Assembly (NCBI RefSeq): GCF_017876625.1
Contig: NZ_JAGIOH010000001.1
Span: 124,001-188,000 of the forward strand
Direction of reading: 5' to 3'
DNA from: Streptomyces syringium
GTDB taxonomy: Bacteria; Actinomycetota; Actinomycetes; Streptomycetales; Streptomycetaceae
DNA length: 64,000 nt
Below the pieces are notes generated by a model. It worked only from the letters and a program-made list of their open reading frames with translations. It was not told the origin of the DNA and searched no databases. Positions 45,860 to 55,290 of this stretch are shown piece after piece; the stretch's first letter is position 1; each line of letters starts with the position of its first letter. The translations under genes and the position numbers were made by a program.

Positions 45860-46310
45860 CAGCTGATGGCCGCGGTCCATCTGGAGCAGGACGAGGGCGT
45901 GGGGGTGGGTTGGTTCATCGCCTTGGATCGAGACTGACCCTACGCAAAGCCTTAAGGCAACCTTGAGTTGGGCGTTGTCACATTCGGTCACGTCGTGGGC
46001 GCCCCGGATGACGGAGTCGAACGCCGTGGCGTCATCGGTGAGTTCGCCGCCCGTAGGCTGCTTTGACCGGGTGACGGAGGCTCCCCGGCGTCTGGTAACC
46101 GAGGTCCGTCAGGTTGAGGATGCAGAGGGTGTCGGCGAGCCAGTTCAGGGCAGCGATCAGGCCCGCCGTGAGTACAGCGCAGGTGGCGTCGTGCTCGCGG
46201 CCGGGCCGGACCGGCGAGCCCCAGAGCAGCAGCCGCCGGGGGCGCGATCCCTGCGTGGTCGCTGGGGTCCAGAGCCTAACGCTCGACGGTGTTCCGCTCC
46301 TTGCAGAGGC
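45860..46310 (-). pseudogene. Decayed IS5-type transposase
   Basis: On the minus strand, fragments in two frames read LLLWGSPVRPGREHDATCAV, LADTLCILNLTDLGYQ, TGGELTDDATAFDSVIRGAHDV and ALVLLQMDRG. They follow the order of a DDE transposase of the IS5 group (normally VSDARPGRxHD, LGDLGYxG, GGELT, ALVLLxHEHGR). Frame changes near 46035 and many substitutions show it is long dead. Confidence 0.55.
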
Positions 46311-46371
46311 CAACCTCTGGCGGAGGGCCCCTTGACCCGGCTTCCTCCTACTCGACGGCAACGCATGGAGC

Positions 46372-46692
46372 CTATGCACTGTGCGCGCCGACCGACAGTA
46401 CACAACCGGTCTCCTGACCTGGTCGGCCAGACCGTCCGGCTTGCCCCGCAGGCACGGTCAGCGCACCGAGTTGCTGGTTATCACGGCGGCGCTCGGTCTC
46501 GTCGGCGTCGTTCCAGTGCCACTCGCTCACCGGGCTCCACGCGGCACGGTGCTTCTGGTAGGTGAAGTAGCCGGGCCGCCGGGTGCCGCAGGACTGCCCG
46601 GCCTCCATGTCGGTCGCGTGGACGAAGCGGATTCGGGTGTGATCCTGGACCCGGGACAGGACGATGAACTGCGCGGTGAGCGCGTGGCTCAC
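46372..46692 (-). CDS. Hypothetical protein or fragment
   Basis: This frame has strong third-position GC and reads SHALTAQFIVLSRVQDHTRIRFVHATDMEAGQSCGT... through WHWNDADETERRR. A GTG at 46692 has no clear ribosome site, and coding-like sequence (GEDELAQPVPTDA) continues upstream without a start, so the N-terminus may be lost. The last third is low-complexity. Unrecognised. Confidence 0.4.
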   Translation of the reverse strand: MSHALTAQFIVLSRVQDHTRIRFVHATDMEAGQSCGTRRPGYFTYQKHRAAWSPVSEWHWNDADETERRRDNQQLGALTVPAGQAGRSGRPGQETGCVLSVGAHSA

Positions 46693-46845
46693 GGCATCGG
46701 TCGGGACGGGCTGCGCGAGCTCGTCCTCTCCTCTCGTCGCCGCCCGTCAGCTCGTACATCACAGGCTTGAGGGCCAGGACGCCGACTGCGGCGGGAGTGC
46801 CGGCCCGCCTGGGTTTGCTGCGCTTGGCCTGCCTATGCTGCCGCT

Positions 46846-47466
46846 ATGGGTCTGAACCTCACGCTGTTCATGGCGGACTGGGAGCAGCTGAGGGCCGTCC
46901 CCGTCGAGAACCGGGTCCAAGCGCTGGGCGACACAACATGGTCCCCGGAGTTCGACGATGAGTATCTGAGGTATGGACTGGTCGGCGGCTGGCTGTGGCC
47001 TCCGGATCCGGGGGCTGCCTGGTACGCCGAGTACAACTTCTGCGCTACCACCGGTACCTATAGCCCACATGCCCGCGCGGGCGATGCATGGGCCGACATA
47101 CGGCTCCTCGTCGACGCGTCGGTACGCGAGGCGATGGACACCCTTCTCGTCGGTCTGATCTGGGATGCGGATCCGGCCGACGATCCTGCGCTGACTGGCG
47201 GCGGAGGGCTATTCCCGGCGTGCACCGGCCGAGGGATCCCGCACGTCCTTCTGGTGTGCCCGCCTGAGGCAGTCACCGGCAAGGACCGCGCCTGGCAGCA
47301 AGTGGAGCCCAACCTCGCGAAGTTGCGCGCCCCGTTTACCGCCGAGTGCGAGGGCTGGGCAGGCCGCCCGGACACCTTCGAGGACTTCACGGCGCTTCTG
47401 CGCGAATGGGGCGACGTGATCACGGAGGCCGCCCACCGCGGTTGGGGGCTGGTGGGGCTGCCCTAG
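46846..47466 (+). CDS. Hypothetical protein
   Basis: This 206-residue acidic protein starts MGLNLTLFMADWEQLRAVP and is rich in tryptophan and tyrosine (GWLWPPDPGAAWYAEYNF). It has no signal peptide or membrane helix and I do not recognise the family. Size, acidity and location among small orphan genes fit an immunity-type protein, as an inference only. Confidence 0.65.
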   Translation: MGLNLTLFMADWEQLRAVPVENRVQALGDTTWSPEFDDEYLRYGLVGGWLWPPDPGAAWYAEYNFCATTGTYSPHARAGDAWADIRLLVDASVREAMDTLLVGLIWDADPADDPALTGGGGLFPACTGRGIPHVLLVCPPEAVTGKDRAWQQVEPNLAKLRAPFTAECEGWAGRPDTFEDFTALLREWGDVITEAAHRGWGLVGLP

Positions 47467-47737
47467 CCGTCATCGGCGAGGGGTACACAGCCCTCTTTCG
47501 CTGCACACGCCGAAACGAGCGCCACCTCTCGCGAGCGGTGCAGGCGACCGCCATGACCTCGCCAAACGGACTGCGTGGGGTGTCGGCACCGGCTCGGAAG
47601 TCGGCAGCAGGCGTCCCACCATGTGCCCCTGAAGTGACGGTCCGTTGACCCGCCCGATGAGGATTTGGCCGTCGCGAGGCAGGCAAGCGCCCGGGGGGCT
47701 TTTCATGTGATGCCGACTATGCCTCATCTTCGGACAG

Positions 47738-48247
47738 TTACCAGCCGACGGTCCGTGTCACCGCGGAGCGAGGAGATGAACGACAGCCTCGCCGGCCTGC
47801 GGGTCTCTGACCGTCACGTCGGTGACCGGCCGTCGTTGTCGGCTCTCCCGGATTGGCGCCGGAGGTCGCCGGCCTGGCGCCCGCGGGTACCGCGCGGCGG
47901 CCGGCGCCGAGGAGAGCAGGCGACGGGCTGGTTTCAGCGGGGCTGGCCACCCATGGGGGGCTGATCCTGCTTACGGGCCGGCTGCGGTGGAAGCGCTCGA
48001 TGGTCCGCCGCACCTCCACAAGCTCGTCGTAGAGCTTCCAGGCCGCAGAGAAGGCCTCCGCGGTGGTGGGGCAGTAGTCGGTGGAGCGGGAGACGTCGTA
48101 GGCGAGGCCGCGCAGTTCGGCGGTCCATCCCTCGTCCGTGTCGGCGGGGGCGTCCTCGTAGCGGCTGACGTAAAGCAGGCTGCCGATGGGGCCGGCCTCG
48201 TTGCGGATCTCCATCAGCAGCGGATCGTCGGTCGTATTGAGCTGCAT
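47738..48247 (-). CDS. Hypothetical protein, C-terminal part doubtful
   Basis: From the ATG at 48247 this reads MQLNTTDDPLLMEIRNEAGPI... through ERFHRSRP (about 105 residues) as a credible acidic, helical protein. The remaining 65 residues are Arg/Pro/Ser-rich and look like read-through, so the true end may be lost to a frameshift near 47930. Family unknown. Confidence 0.5.
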   Translation of the reverse strand: MQLNTTDDPLLMEIRNEAGPIGSLLYVSRYEDAPADTDEGWTAELRGLAYDVSRSTDYCPTTAEAFSAAWKLYDELVEVRRTIERFHRSRPVSRISPPWVASPAETSPSPALLGAGRRAVPAGARPATSGANPGEPTTTAGHRRDGQRPAGRRGCRSSPRSAVTRTVGW

Positions 48248-48458
48248 ACCCAGCAGCGGTCCTCGCGCAGGTGTCCAATGCCGATAGGGCGAGGGTAGTT
48301 GGGCCCGCCAGCGTGCGTCCGGGGAGGCAGCGGACCAGGGTTGAGGAAGAGGCCTGCCATGAGGGTGCCGACGGCGCGCAGTGCCCGGCCGGTGGGATTC
48401 TTGACTCGTGCGGCCGAGGCCGCAGGATGCATGGCACGGTTCTGGGGATGGTGGTGTG

Positions 48459-48689
48459 ATGGATTCGGCGGGGATGAGCAGGGCCCAGGCCGTGGACTTG
48501 GTACAGCGGATCATGAATGCTGACTACGCTGCGGAGAATGAAGCGGACCGCTGGCTGGACGCCCTCGACAGAGCTCTGGCCTGTCCGATGGGTTATGTCA
48601 GTGACCTCATCTTCTGGCCTCCGGCGGGCGAGCTCTCGGCCGAGGAGGTAGTCGACCAAGCCCTCGCCTACCGCCCGATCGCCCTGTAG
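48459..48689 (+). CDS. Colicin/pyocin immunity-like protein (Im family pattern)
   Basis: This 76-residue acidic protein has the layout of E-colicin DNase immunity proteins: a helical start (AVDLVQRIMNADYAAENEADRWLDALDRAL), then SDLIFWPPAGELSAEEVVDQALAYRPIAL. The last part matches the Im family's D-L-I-(F/Y)-(Y/W)-P ... E-I-V ... R pattern. Such proteins bind and block HNH nuclease toxins. No toxin gene is adjacent, so it is an orphan in this window. The ribosome site before ATG 48459 is weak (GGGGATGG). Confidence 0.65.
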   Translation: MDSAGMSRAQAVDLVQRIMNADYAAENEADRWLDALDRALACPMGYVSDLIFWPPAGELSAEEVVDQALAYRPIAL

Positions 48690-49084
48690 GCCTGTGCTTC
48701 TTCCGAATGCCAGGTCGCGGCACACTCGGTACAGGGAAAGCTGGCCGGACCCGCCCGAGGGGGTACGTCCGGGGGCTGAGCGCGGCCTGGCAGATGCGGT
48801 AACCGCGCGGGCGGGCAGAAGCTGGGCTCAGGGTGTAGGTGGCGGGCTGGTCCTTGGGCATGGTCCCGGCGGCGGATCTCCCGTGCCGGCCACCAGCACA
48901 CCGCCGTCGGCGAGCCGCCCGGATCATCCGCGGCATGCTCGGTCAGTACGGCAGTGAAATCGACCGTATGACAGGCGGGCACCTGCGCCGGCGCGGCCCC
49001 GGGATGCCTCGCGGTGATCACGCCCACGTCGTGCGGCGCCGCCGGCCAGTGCGCCGGCGTCACCGCCCGGCCGATGACCGGCAT
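48668..49084 (-). CDS. Possible zinc-ribbon hypothetical protein
   Basis: A minus-strand frame ends in FPCTECAATWHSEEAQAYR with a CxxC pair, preceded by HTVDFTAVLTEHAADDPGGSPTAVCWW. It overlaps the Im-like gene by 22 bases on the other strand. Cysteine spacing is uneven and a neighbouring frame carries similar motifs, so the gene may be decayed. Start uncertain. Confidence 0.3.
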   Translation of the reverse strand: MPVIGRAVTPAHWPAAPHDVGVITARHPGAAPAQVPACHTVDFTAVLTEHAADDPGGSPTAVCWWPAREIRRRDHAQGPARHLHPEPSFCPPARLPHLPGRAQPPDVPPRAGPASFPCTECAATWHSEEAQAYRAIGR

Positions 49085-49209
49085 CTGCTCACCGGCGGAC
49101 TCACTACCCTTGCCGACGGCCCCACGCGGCCGACCCTTCCCACGCGACCAGAGGGGCAGTCTCCTTCGCACTCCCCGGCAATGTCACAGGGGCGCCTTAG
49201 GGGCTGAGC

Positions 49210-50154
49210 ATGACACCACGTACAGTTCCCGACTCCAACGAGCCCCTGCCCCCGCATCCGGCCGGACACCCGGATCCGTCTTTGCCGGTCCTGACCGCCG
49301 AGCAGGCCGACCGTCTCCGCAGCCTCGCCGTCACGTGCCTGGACGACCGCGGCATACGCGTCACGGTGGACGGCGCTGTGCTGCGCGGACCGAGCCGGGT
49401 CCTGTCCTTGGAGAGCCTTGCCCGCCGGTGCAGCACCGCCGAGAGCGACCAGTGGCCGGCGCTGGTCGACGCGCACATTTCAACGCTCGCTGGCACCGAA
49501 AGCGGCCCCGGCCCCGCAGAGGACGTCCTGCGCGGCGCCTACCTGCGGCTGGTCCCGGACGACTTCCTGCCGGCCGAAGCCGCCGCCGCATTCTCATACG
49601 CTCAACCTGTCGCCGACGGGCTGCTCGAGGCCATCGCCCTGGACACCCCGGATGCCGTCCGGCTCCTCGACGACAAGGACGTGACAGCAATCGGACTGGA
49701 GGCATTGCGGTCGGCCGCCCGTGCCAACCTCGTCAACGAGCCCGTCGACCGCGAGACCGTCTGCCATGACGGCGCACTCATCCACCTCATCGCCGGCGAC
49801 TCCTTCTTCGTGGCCAGCAAAGCTCTCGTGCTGCCCGAGCTGCTGCGCACGTATGTCGGCCAAGGGCCGCCCGCCGACGGCGTGCTGCTCACAGTTCCCA
49901 GCCGTCACCGTCTGGCCTTCCACTTGATCGTCGACGAACACGCCGTCAGCGCCGTCAATGCCCTGGCTTCCTTCGGCCTGGGGGCCTATCAGGACGCCGT
50001 CGGCGACGGGCAGCTTTCCCCCCGGCTGTATTGGTGGCACCAGGACAGGCTGACCTCGATCACACACATCGACCACGAGACGCGACAGTTCTCCATCCAG
50101 CCCCCTCCCGAACTGCTCGCGGCCATGCGCCGGCTGAGCACGCCGACCAACTGA
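49210..50154 (+). CDS. DUF1444-like hypothetical protein
   Basis: This 314-residue protein follows the order of DUF1444/YtpQ-like proteins: an N-terminal region, then DAVRLLDDKDVTAIGLEALRSAARANLVNEPV, GDSFFVASKALVLPELLRTYVG and GVLLTVPSRHRLAFHLIVDE. Function unknown; such proteins occur as orphan genes near toxins in actinobacteria. No signal peptide. ATG at 49210. Confidence 0.6.
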   Translation: MTPRTVPDSNEPLPPHPAGHPDPSLPVLTAEQADRLRSLAVTCLDDRGIRVTVDGAVLRGPSRVLSLESLARRCSTAESDQWPALVDAHISTLAGTESGPGPAEDVLRGAYLRLVPDDFLPAEAAAAFSYAQPVADGLLEAIALDTPDAVRLLDDKDVTAIGLEALRSAARANLVNEPVDRETVCHDGALIHLIAGDSFFVASKALVLPELLRTYVGQGPPADGVLLTVPSRHRLAFHLIVDEHAVSAVNALASFGLGAYQDAVGDGQLSPRLYWWHQDRLTSITHIDHETRQFSIQPPPELLAAMRRLSTPTN

Positions 50155-50668
50155 GAGGGAGCCGGGACGGGGGGCACAGGAATGAACGGCGTCGCTGACT
50201 GCACTTGTGCAGGTCTTCCTGCGGCTGCCAGCGGATTGGGGGGCACGTGGACTGGGCGTTCGACGTCGGCCTCGCAGCAACAGCGCCCCTGCCGCCGGGC
50301 GGAACGGGAACTCGCCGCGCTTCTCGCCCGCGCCATGGACAGGCCCGTCCTGGCCCTCAGCGACGTGGGCCTGCGCAGGATCTGGCAGGTCGCGACGACG
50401 GAGGGTGAGGTCATCTACGCGCGCCCCCGACAAGCCGAAAACCCACCGGTCCCGACCGCCGGACAACGCCCTGGGTCAGGCAGCCGAGCGCTGCGGAGGT
50501 GTCCTCGTCGCGTCCCCTGCCGCCCGCCGATCCTCGGGAACCAAAGCGAGCCGCGCAGCTCGTCTCCTTCACCGCGCAGTCGACCAGGCGGCTTGCCCGC
50601 TGCACCTGCGCCGTAGGAGCTTGGGCTTCCCATCTCCATGGCAGCCACCAAGGCCGTTGCCCTGGGCC
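50155..50668. other. Region with doubtful coding remains
   Basis: About 510 bases. One frame (50182-50616) contains a coding-like piece, RAERELAALLARAMDRPVLALSDVGLRRIWQVATTEGEVIY, between low-complexity ends. I cannot support a whole gene. Confidence 0.35.
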
Positions 50669-51088
50669 ACTGACCGCGACGCGACCGGGGGCATCCGCTT
50701 TGGCGAGCTGTGGCTCGGCATGATGCCGAACTCCCGCAAGGCCCTGGACCTGCGCCGCGACCCGCGCTTCGCCGTCCACGCGAACCCGGGTCCGGACGCC
50801 GGTATGGCGGACGGGGACATACGGATCAGCGGTCGGGCGGTCGAGGTTACCGAGACCGAAGCGCTTTCGCGGTACGCGGAAGACGTTCACCCGCCGCAGC
50901 CGTTCCACCTTTTCCGTACCGAGCTGGCGGAGATCGTGCACACGGGAGTCGACAACGACGAGCTGGTCATGCGGGTGTGGCGGCCCGGCACCGCCCTGCG
51001 TACCATCCGCCGAGGCAACGACGCCGAGCCGCCGCGCGAGGACGCTCAACGGCCTGTATCGAATGAGTCGCTCACAGCCACTCGTTGA
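50669..51088 (+). pseudogene. Pyridoxamine 5'-phosphate oxidase-like fragment
   Basis: This frame reads ELWLGMMPNSRKALDLRRDPRFAVHANPG... through ELVMRVWRPGTALRTIRRG, the middle and end of the flavin-binding split-barrel proteins related to PNPOx. The N-terminal strand with the start codon is missing. The 3' end runs into the IS5-type relic at 51072-51362, so insertion of that element may have ended the gene. Confidence 0.65.
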
Positions 51089-51362
51089 TGGCCGCGACGA
51101 GAACGGTGGCCTCGTAGAGGACCGCAAGCTTGTCGTACCTCGTGGCCACGGCCCTGTGGCGCTTGAGGCGATTGATGCCGCACTCGACCGCGTGCCGAGC
51201 CTTGTAGTCCTCCACGTCGAACTTGGGTGGCCGACCGCCGCGAGAGCCGAGCCTCTTGCGGTTGCGGGCCTGGTCGGCCTTGTCCGGGATGGTGCAACCG
51301 ATCCCATAGTCGGTGCCACGCCGCCGGTCCCCGCGTCGCTTACCGAAGTGCTGATACGTCAT
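51072..51362 (-). pseudogene. C-terminal relic of an IS5 family transposase
   Basis: The frame reads [86 protein letters not shown], the well-conserved end of IS5-group transposases with the final catalytic glutamate in [10 protein letters not shown]. The N-terminal two thirds are missing. The sequence just beyond the stop (51050-51070) is a candidate terminal repeat. Confidence 0.85.
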
Positions 51363-51398
51363 ACTTTGCACACTTGATTCCTGGAAGGACGGCAAAGC

Positions 51399-51938
51399 GT
51401 GTCAGCAGTTCCCAGCCGCCCGGCGGCCCACGAGGCGGCCCCTCCCGTCCGGCAAGGCTGGGCCCCCGGCTCACTCCCTCCTACTCGGTCTCCCACGAGC
51501 TGGAAGGTGAAGTGCCTGGTCGCCGTGACCATCACGGCTGTTGTCGGCATCCCGCTCGCCCTGGTCGGCTGGAACATGTACCAGGCCTCCCGGCCGCCGC
51601 ACGCCGTCTCCTGTGCAAAAGCCCTGGCGTACATCGGCTGGAAACTCCCCGAGCACACCCGTGATCACCAGTGCGTAGAGAGCGTCGATGCGTTCAGCAG
51701 CAACATGTCAGGTACCTTCCGCATGCCTCGCACCGACGCCAGGCCCTGGCTCGCATCCTTGCCCGGCAACCGGTTCCGTACGGCCGGGGCGGAAGCCGAC
51801 GGAGTGCTGGTCACCGAGGACGGCCTCCACCTCGGTGTGGTCAAACCACGCCACCCCAAAGTCGACGAAGCTCGAGTGACAGTGCGCTTCGAAGGCAAGG
51901 ACACCGCCCTCGTCTCCTTCGAAACGTTCGACTACTGA
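51399..51938 (+). CDS. Membrane-anchored hypothetical protein
   Basis: This 179-residue protein has one membrane helix ([23 protein letters not shown], about residues 39-61) and an exported C-terminal part with two cysteines (VSCAKAL, HQCVES), possibly one disulfide. GTG at 51399 follows GGAAGGA. It is intact next to a transposase relic. Unrecognised. Confidence 0.65.
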   Translation: MSAVPSRPAAHEAAPPVRQGWAPGSLPPTRSPTSWKVKCLVAVTITAVVGIPLALVGWNMYQASRPPHAVSCAKALAYIGWKLPEHTRDHQCVESVDAFSSNMSGTFRMPRTDARPWLASLPGNRFRTAGAEADGVLVTEDGLHLGVVKPRHPKVDEARVTVRFEGKDTALVSFETFDY

Positions 51939-52020
51939 GCCTTGTCCGGTGGGCTTGACGGCGCCCGGAGGCGAAGGCCCGAGCCACCCGCGGCATGCCA
52001 GGTGGCTCGGCGATCCGACC

Positions 52021-52308
52021 TTAGATCCAGGCCGCAACTGCACGGGCCAGCTCCGTGTCGTACTGCTCGGCGTCGAACCGGAACTCCGGAGGCAGCTTCC
52101 CGCCGTCGCTGCTGTTCTCCCAGTCCGTCCACAGCACGTAGGGGCCTTCGCGGCGGATGGTCACCCAGACCGAGCCGCAGCAAGTGGTGCTGCACTCCGC
52201 CGCCGCCAGCATGACCTTGCGGCTGGTCTCCGTCGCCTCAAGTGGAATACCGAGGCCGTCCTGCTCCCACCAGAAGGTGACGCCCTCGAAGAAGATGTCC
52301 TCGATCAC
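52021..52308 (-). CDS. Small acidic hypothetical protein
   Basis: This 95-residue acidic, tryptophan-rich protein (VTFWWEQDG, SVWVTIRREGPYVLWTDWENSS) has no signal peptide. Three cysteines cluster in AECSTTCCG. I do not recognise it; size and composition resemble single-domain immunity proteins, but this is only an impression. Confidence 0.55.
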   Translation of the reverse strand: MIEDIFFEGVTFWWEQDGLGIPLEATETSRKVMLAAAECSTTCCGSVWVTIRREGPYVLWTDWENSSDGGKLPPEFRFDAEQYDTELARAVAAWI

Positions 52309-52395
52309 GTCCTGCCCCGTTGATCAGCGGGCGGATCTGTCCGTGCAGGTCGGGGTGAACCAGGTCTTCGGGTCCCCTCCTACGGAGAGGCACTC

Positions 52396-52740
52396 ATGGG
52401 CGTCCTGAAGAACTCGGAGTACACAGACCTGGCCGCCCTGCGCGACGAACAGGAACGGCGCCAGCACGGGTGGGCCACCGACGCGTGCGGCATCGACCTC
52501 AAGGCCGTGGACCGCCTCCAGAAGGACGGCCTGAGTGAGATGGCCGACGCCCACACCCTCCACCAGCTGCGCCCCGGACCACCGCAGTGGGCAGCCCGGC
52601 TCACACCCGAAGGCCACGACACCCTCGTCTACCTCCCCGCCCGCCGTTCCGCCACCCCCTCCCCCCGGCCCCCGCACGCGGTCCCTGAGACGGCCGGGGA
52701 GTGCGCCAGCAAGTACAAGCCGACCAGCCGGCGCTCGTGA
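52396..52740 (+). CDS. Hypothetical protein, winged-helix-like
   Basis: From ATG 52396 (GGAGAGG upstream) this gives 114 residues. The first 85 are a compact acidic domain (LAALRDEQERRQHGWATDA, ARLTPEGHDTLVYLPAR). RLTPEGHDTL is like the last helix and wing of winged-helix proteins. The rest is Pro/Ser-rich and may be a frameshifted tail. Confidence 0.5.
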   Translation: MGVLKNSEYTDLAALRDEQERRQHGWATDACGIDLKAVDRLQKDGLSEMADAHTLHQLRPGPPQWAARLTPEGHDTLVYLPARRSATPSPRPPHAVPETAGECASKYKPTSRRS

Positions 52741-53141
52741 GCGAACCTGCCGACACGGCGAGCTGCTCTGCGAGGCGGCTCCCCCCTGCCGCAGCGACGA
52801 AGAACACGCAGCCGCTGCACAAGCGGTCCAGGAATTCCTCGCCCCTGGACCGCCGCCACCCCTTCCATGGACGTGTTATTCGTCGAGGAGTACACCCTGG
52901 ACCAGGACGTTCACGATCCCCCGCCTCTGTGCGGCCATCGTCGACCGTCTCACCTTCAACAGGACCATCATCGCGACCGGAACCGACTTCTACCGCTCTC
53001 GCCGCACCTGCGCTCGCACCGAGGAGTCGGCCAAGGCCGGCTGACCTCTGCCGCCGCCTGCCTCGACGGCTCGCCGCTGCCCGGGCGGCGGGCCGTCCCC
53101 AAACAAAGGCTGCCGAGCCCCTTGCTGCCTTCAGCGAAGCG
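52741..53141. other. Region without a supported gene
   Basis: About 400 bases. Several overlapping frames exist on both strands but none has a start with ribosome site or a recognisable motif. Confidence 0.35.
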
Positions 53142-53665
53142 TCAGGCCAGAAGGCGCAGCCACGAGTCGAGAGCCGTGAAGTCGCCATCTGTCAGGCCGT
53201 GGCGGGGATCGACGCGATGGAGCAAGGCCTGTCCCTGGTGGCGGGCGGCGACCCAAGCCCGATCGGTGTCAGTGATCTCGTCGTCAACCCACGCGAACGG
53301 CCGTCCGGCCGCCCATTCGACGAGCGCGCGGGTCTTCCAGTGCAGCCCGTTCCGCTCATCCTGGTCATCGATGGCGGACGGCTCCGGCCAGTCCACCACT
53401 TCCAGTTGCGGCAGACCGATGCGGGGGGGGCGACGCACTCGTTCGCGTCAGCCATCCATGTCGTCGCCCAGACGATCTCGCATGAAAGCGCAGCCAGCCG
53501 GGGTCCGTGCTCGGGATTGATCCTGGTCAGAAGCGGATTCGCATCGGTACCAAGCTCTTCAGCCCCCGTCCCATAGGTCGGATACTCCTGCGGCGCCGCG
53601 CCGAACGGGATGAGCGGTCCATCGACATCGAGAAACAGCAGCGGAAGCTGCACAGAGCCAGTCAC
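53142..53665 (-). pseudogene. HAD-like hydrolase gene broken at a C8 tract
   Basis: From the GTG at 53665 the frame reads SVQLPLLFLDVDGPLIPFG (HAD motif I, DVDG) through TTWMADANECVAPP (motif II region). It changes frame at a run of eight C (G on the + strand, 53423-53430). The other frame continues RIGLPQLEVVDWPE, KTRALVEWAAGRPFAWVDDEITDTDRAWVAARH to the stop at 53142 (motif IV DDE). Adding one C or removing two restores a protein of about 174 residues. It may be a pseudogene, a phase-variable gene or a sequencing error. Confidence 0.75.
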
Positions 53666-53917
53666 GACAGCACAATAGCGACAGTCCCAACGAGAGCCGC
53701 CTCGGTGACCACGGCGCTGCAACCGACCACCGCCCCGCCTGCTGGCTCGGACGAGATCACGAATCAACTGGTCATCCACGCTGCCATTTCTCGTGAACAT
53801 CCACGGCCCCCAAGATTCACAACTGCCGCCCAGGCCAACAGACAATCGCTGCTGCTTGAAGTGAACAAAGCCGAGAGGGAGGACGCGGCAAGCCATGGTC
53901 ATGAGTGGGTGAGTGGT

Positions 53918-54931
53918 TCAGGAGCGGTTCTCTTTGACCAGTTGGTAGGCGGGGGAGAAGAGCATGCCGGCGAGGAGGAGCCAGCCGCCCGCCTGGAAGA
54001 GTGCCTGCAGACCGTGGGCTGAGTGTCCGCTGAGCGCCGGCGTGTAGCCGTAGGCCGCGCACAGGATGATGAGGGCGTGCACCCACTGGACGCCTGGCGA
54101 CCAGGCGAGTTCCTGGAGAGTCTCCCCTTCCAGGCCCAGCGCGAACAGGAAGACCCAAGGGAGCATGCACAGCCCGAAAACCAGGGCAACGCCTGCCCAG
54201 ACGTTTCCTCCCATCAGATTCATCTTCCACTGTGTGTCCGCCAGCCGGTGCAGCTCGGAAGCGGTACCGGTAATGCCGCCCAGCGAGGGGTTCCCCCGCG
54301 ACCAGAGCACGGGCAGGCGCTCACCCGTGCGCGGCAGCTCGCTCCTCTCAACCCGGGCGAGGGCGAGACGTGCGGGACCATGGGGAACCGACACCACCAT
54401 CTCGACCACGTACCCCACGACGCGATCACGGTCATCATCGTCGTAGCTCTTGCGAATGACGCGGGGCTGCTCCACGATGCTGGCGTTCGCGACTTCGGCG
54501 CCTGCGCGCTGAAGGGTGGCCGTCACACTGTCGTGCTCCGGCAGGGAGGGCAGAGTGACTGCGGTCATGGATGCCGCGAGGATCAGGAAGTTCGCGGCCA
54601 GCCGCCGGGCCTTGACCCACCCCTCCGACCCGTCCGGCACGGCGTCGAACAGGTCCCACTTCTGCTCCTGGCGGTGGCTCGCACGCGAACCCTTCTCCAG
54701 GGACACACCAGCCGGTGTCGGCCGGGCCGGGCGTCTGCCGTGCATGCGCCGGACCCACAGCAGGGCCGCCCGAAGGACCGCGAAACCGGCCGCCGTCCAC
54801 ACACATATGAGAACACCGGTATGCGGTGCCGGCTGATAGTCGATCCCCAGAGCCCAGATAAACCCCGCGGCGGCAGCGCCGTACGACAGACCAGCACTCA
54901 CTCGCACAGCCTGCGTCAACACGTACTGCAT
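53918..54931 (-). CDS. Membrane protein of unknown function
   Basis: This 337-residue protein has two N-terminal membrane helices, a third helix near residues 112-128, an extracytoplasmic domain (about 130-235, rich in charged residues) and three C-terminal helices (GVALVFGLCMLPWVFLFALGL, WVHALIILCAAYGYTPAL, GGWLLLAGMLFSPAYQLV). I do not recognise the family. The paired membrane bundles around an exported loop resemble DUF3592-type proteins. Confidence 0.65.
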   Translation of the reverse strand: MQYVLTQAVRVSAGLSYGAAAAGFIWALGIDYQPAPHTGVLICVWTAAGFAVLRAALLWVRRMHGRRPARPTPAGVSLEKGSRASHRQEQKWDLFDAVPDGSEGWVKARRLAANFLILAASMTAVTLPSLPEHDSVTATLQRAGAEVANASIVEQPRVIRKSYDDDDRDRVVGYVVEMVVSVPHGPARLALARVERSELPRTGERLPVLWSRGNPSLGGITGTASELHRLADTQWKMNLMGGNVWAGVALVFGLCMLPWVFLFALGLEGETLQELAWSPGVQWVHALIILCAAYGYTPALSGHSAHGLQALFQAGGWLLLAGMLFSPAYQLVKENRS

Positions 54932-55290
54932 AGGCCCCCCTTTATGACATCAAGTGCGCCCACACCGGGCACAACACGGCACCAGTGGATCATGGAACAG
55001 GCGCCAGAGGGAGAGCGATCGCACACCCGCAATTGTCCCGGCACGCCGTTACCGAGCGGCCGGTTGGCGGCTGCTCCGGGAGGCCCGCGATCCGCACCAC
55101 ACGGTGGGCCCTGTGGCGCCCGTACCGCCAAGGAGATCGCTCTTCCTGGCCCTCGGTCCGGGCCGCTCCCCAAGCCGGCGAGGGCAGGGCGACCGGGGTA
55201 GCTGGTGGACCTAGGACTGCCCGTCTTCACCGCGGCAGTCGTCCGCGGCCCGGACGAGGTGGCGCCACCCGGGCCGATTAGGCTCCGGCC
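54932..55290. other. Intergenic region between divergent genes
   Basis: About 360 bases; no gene, known motif or long repeat seen. It should hold the promoters of both flanking genes. Confidence 0.4.
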
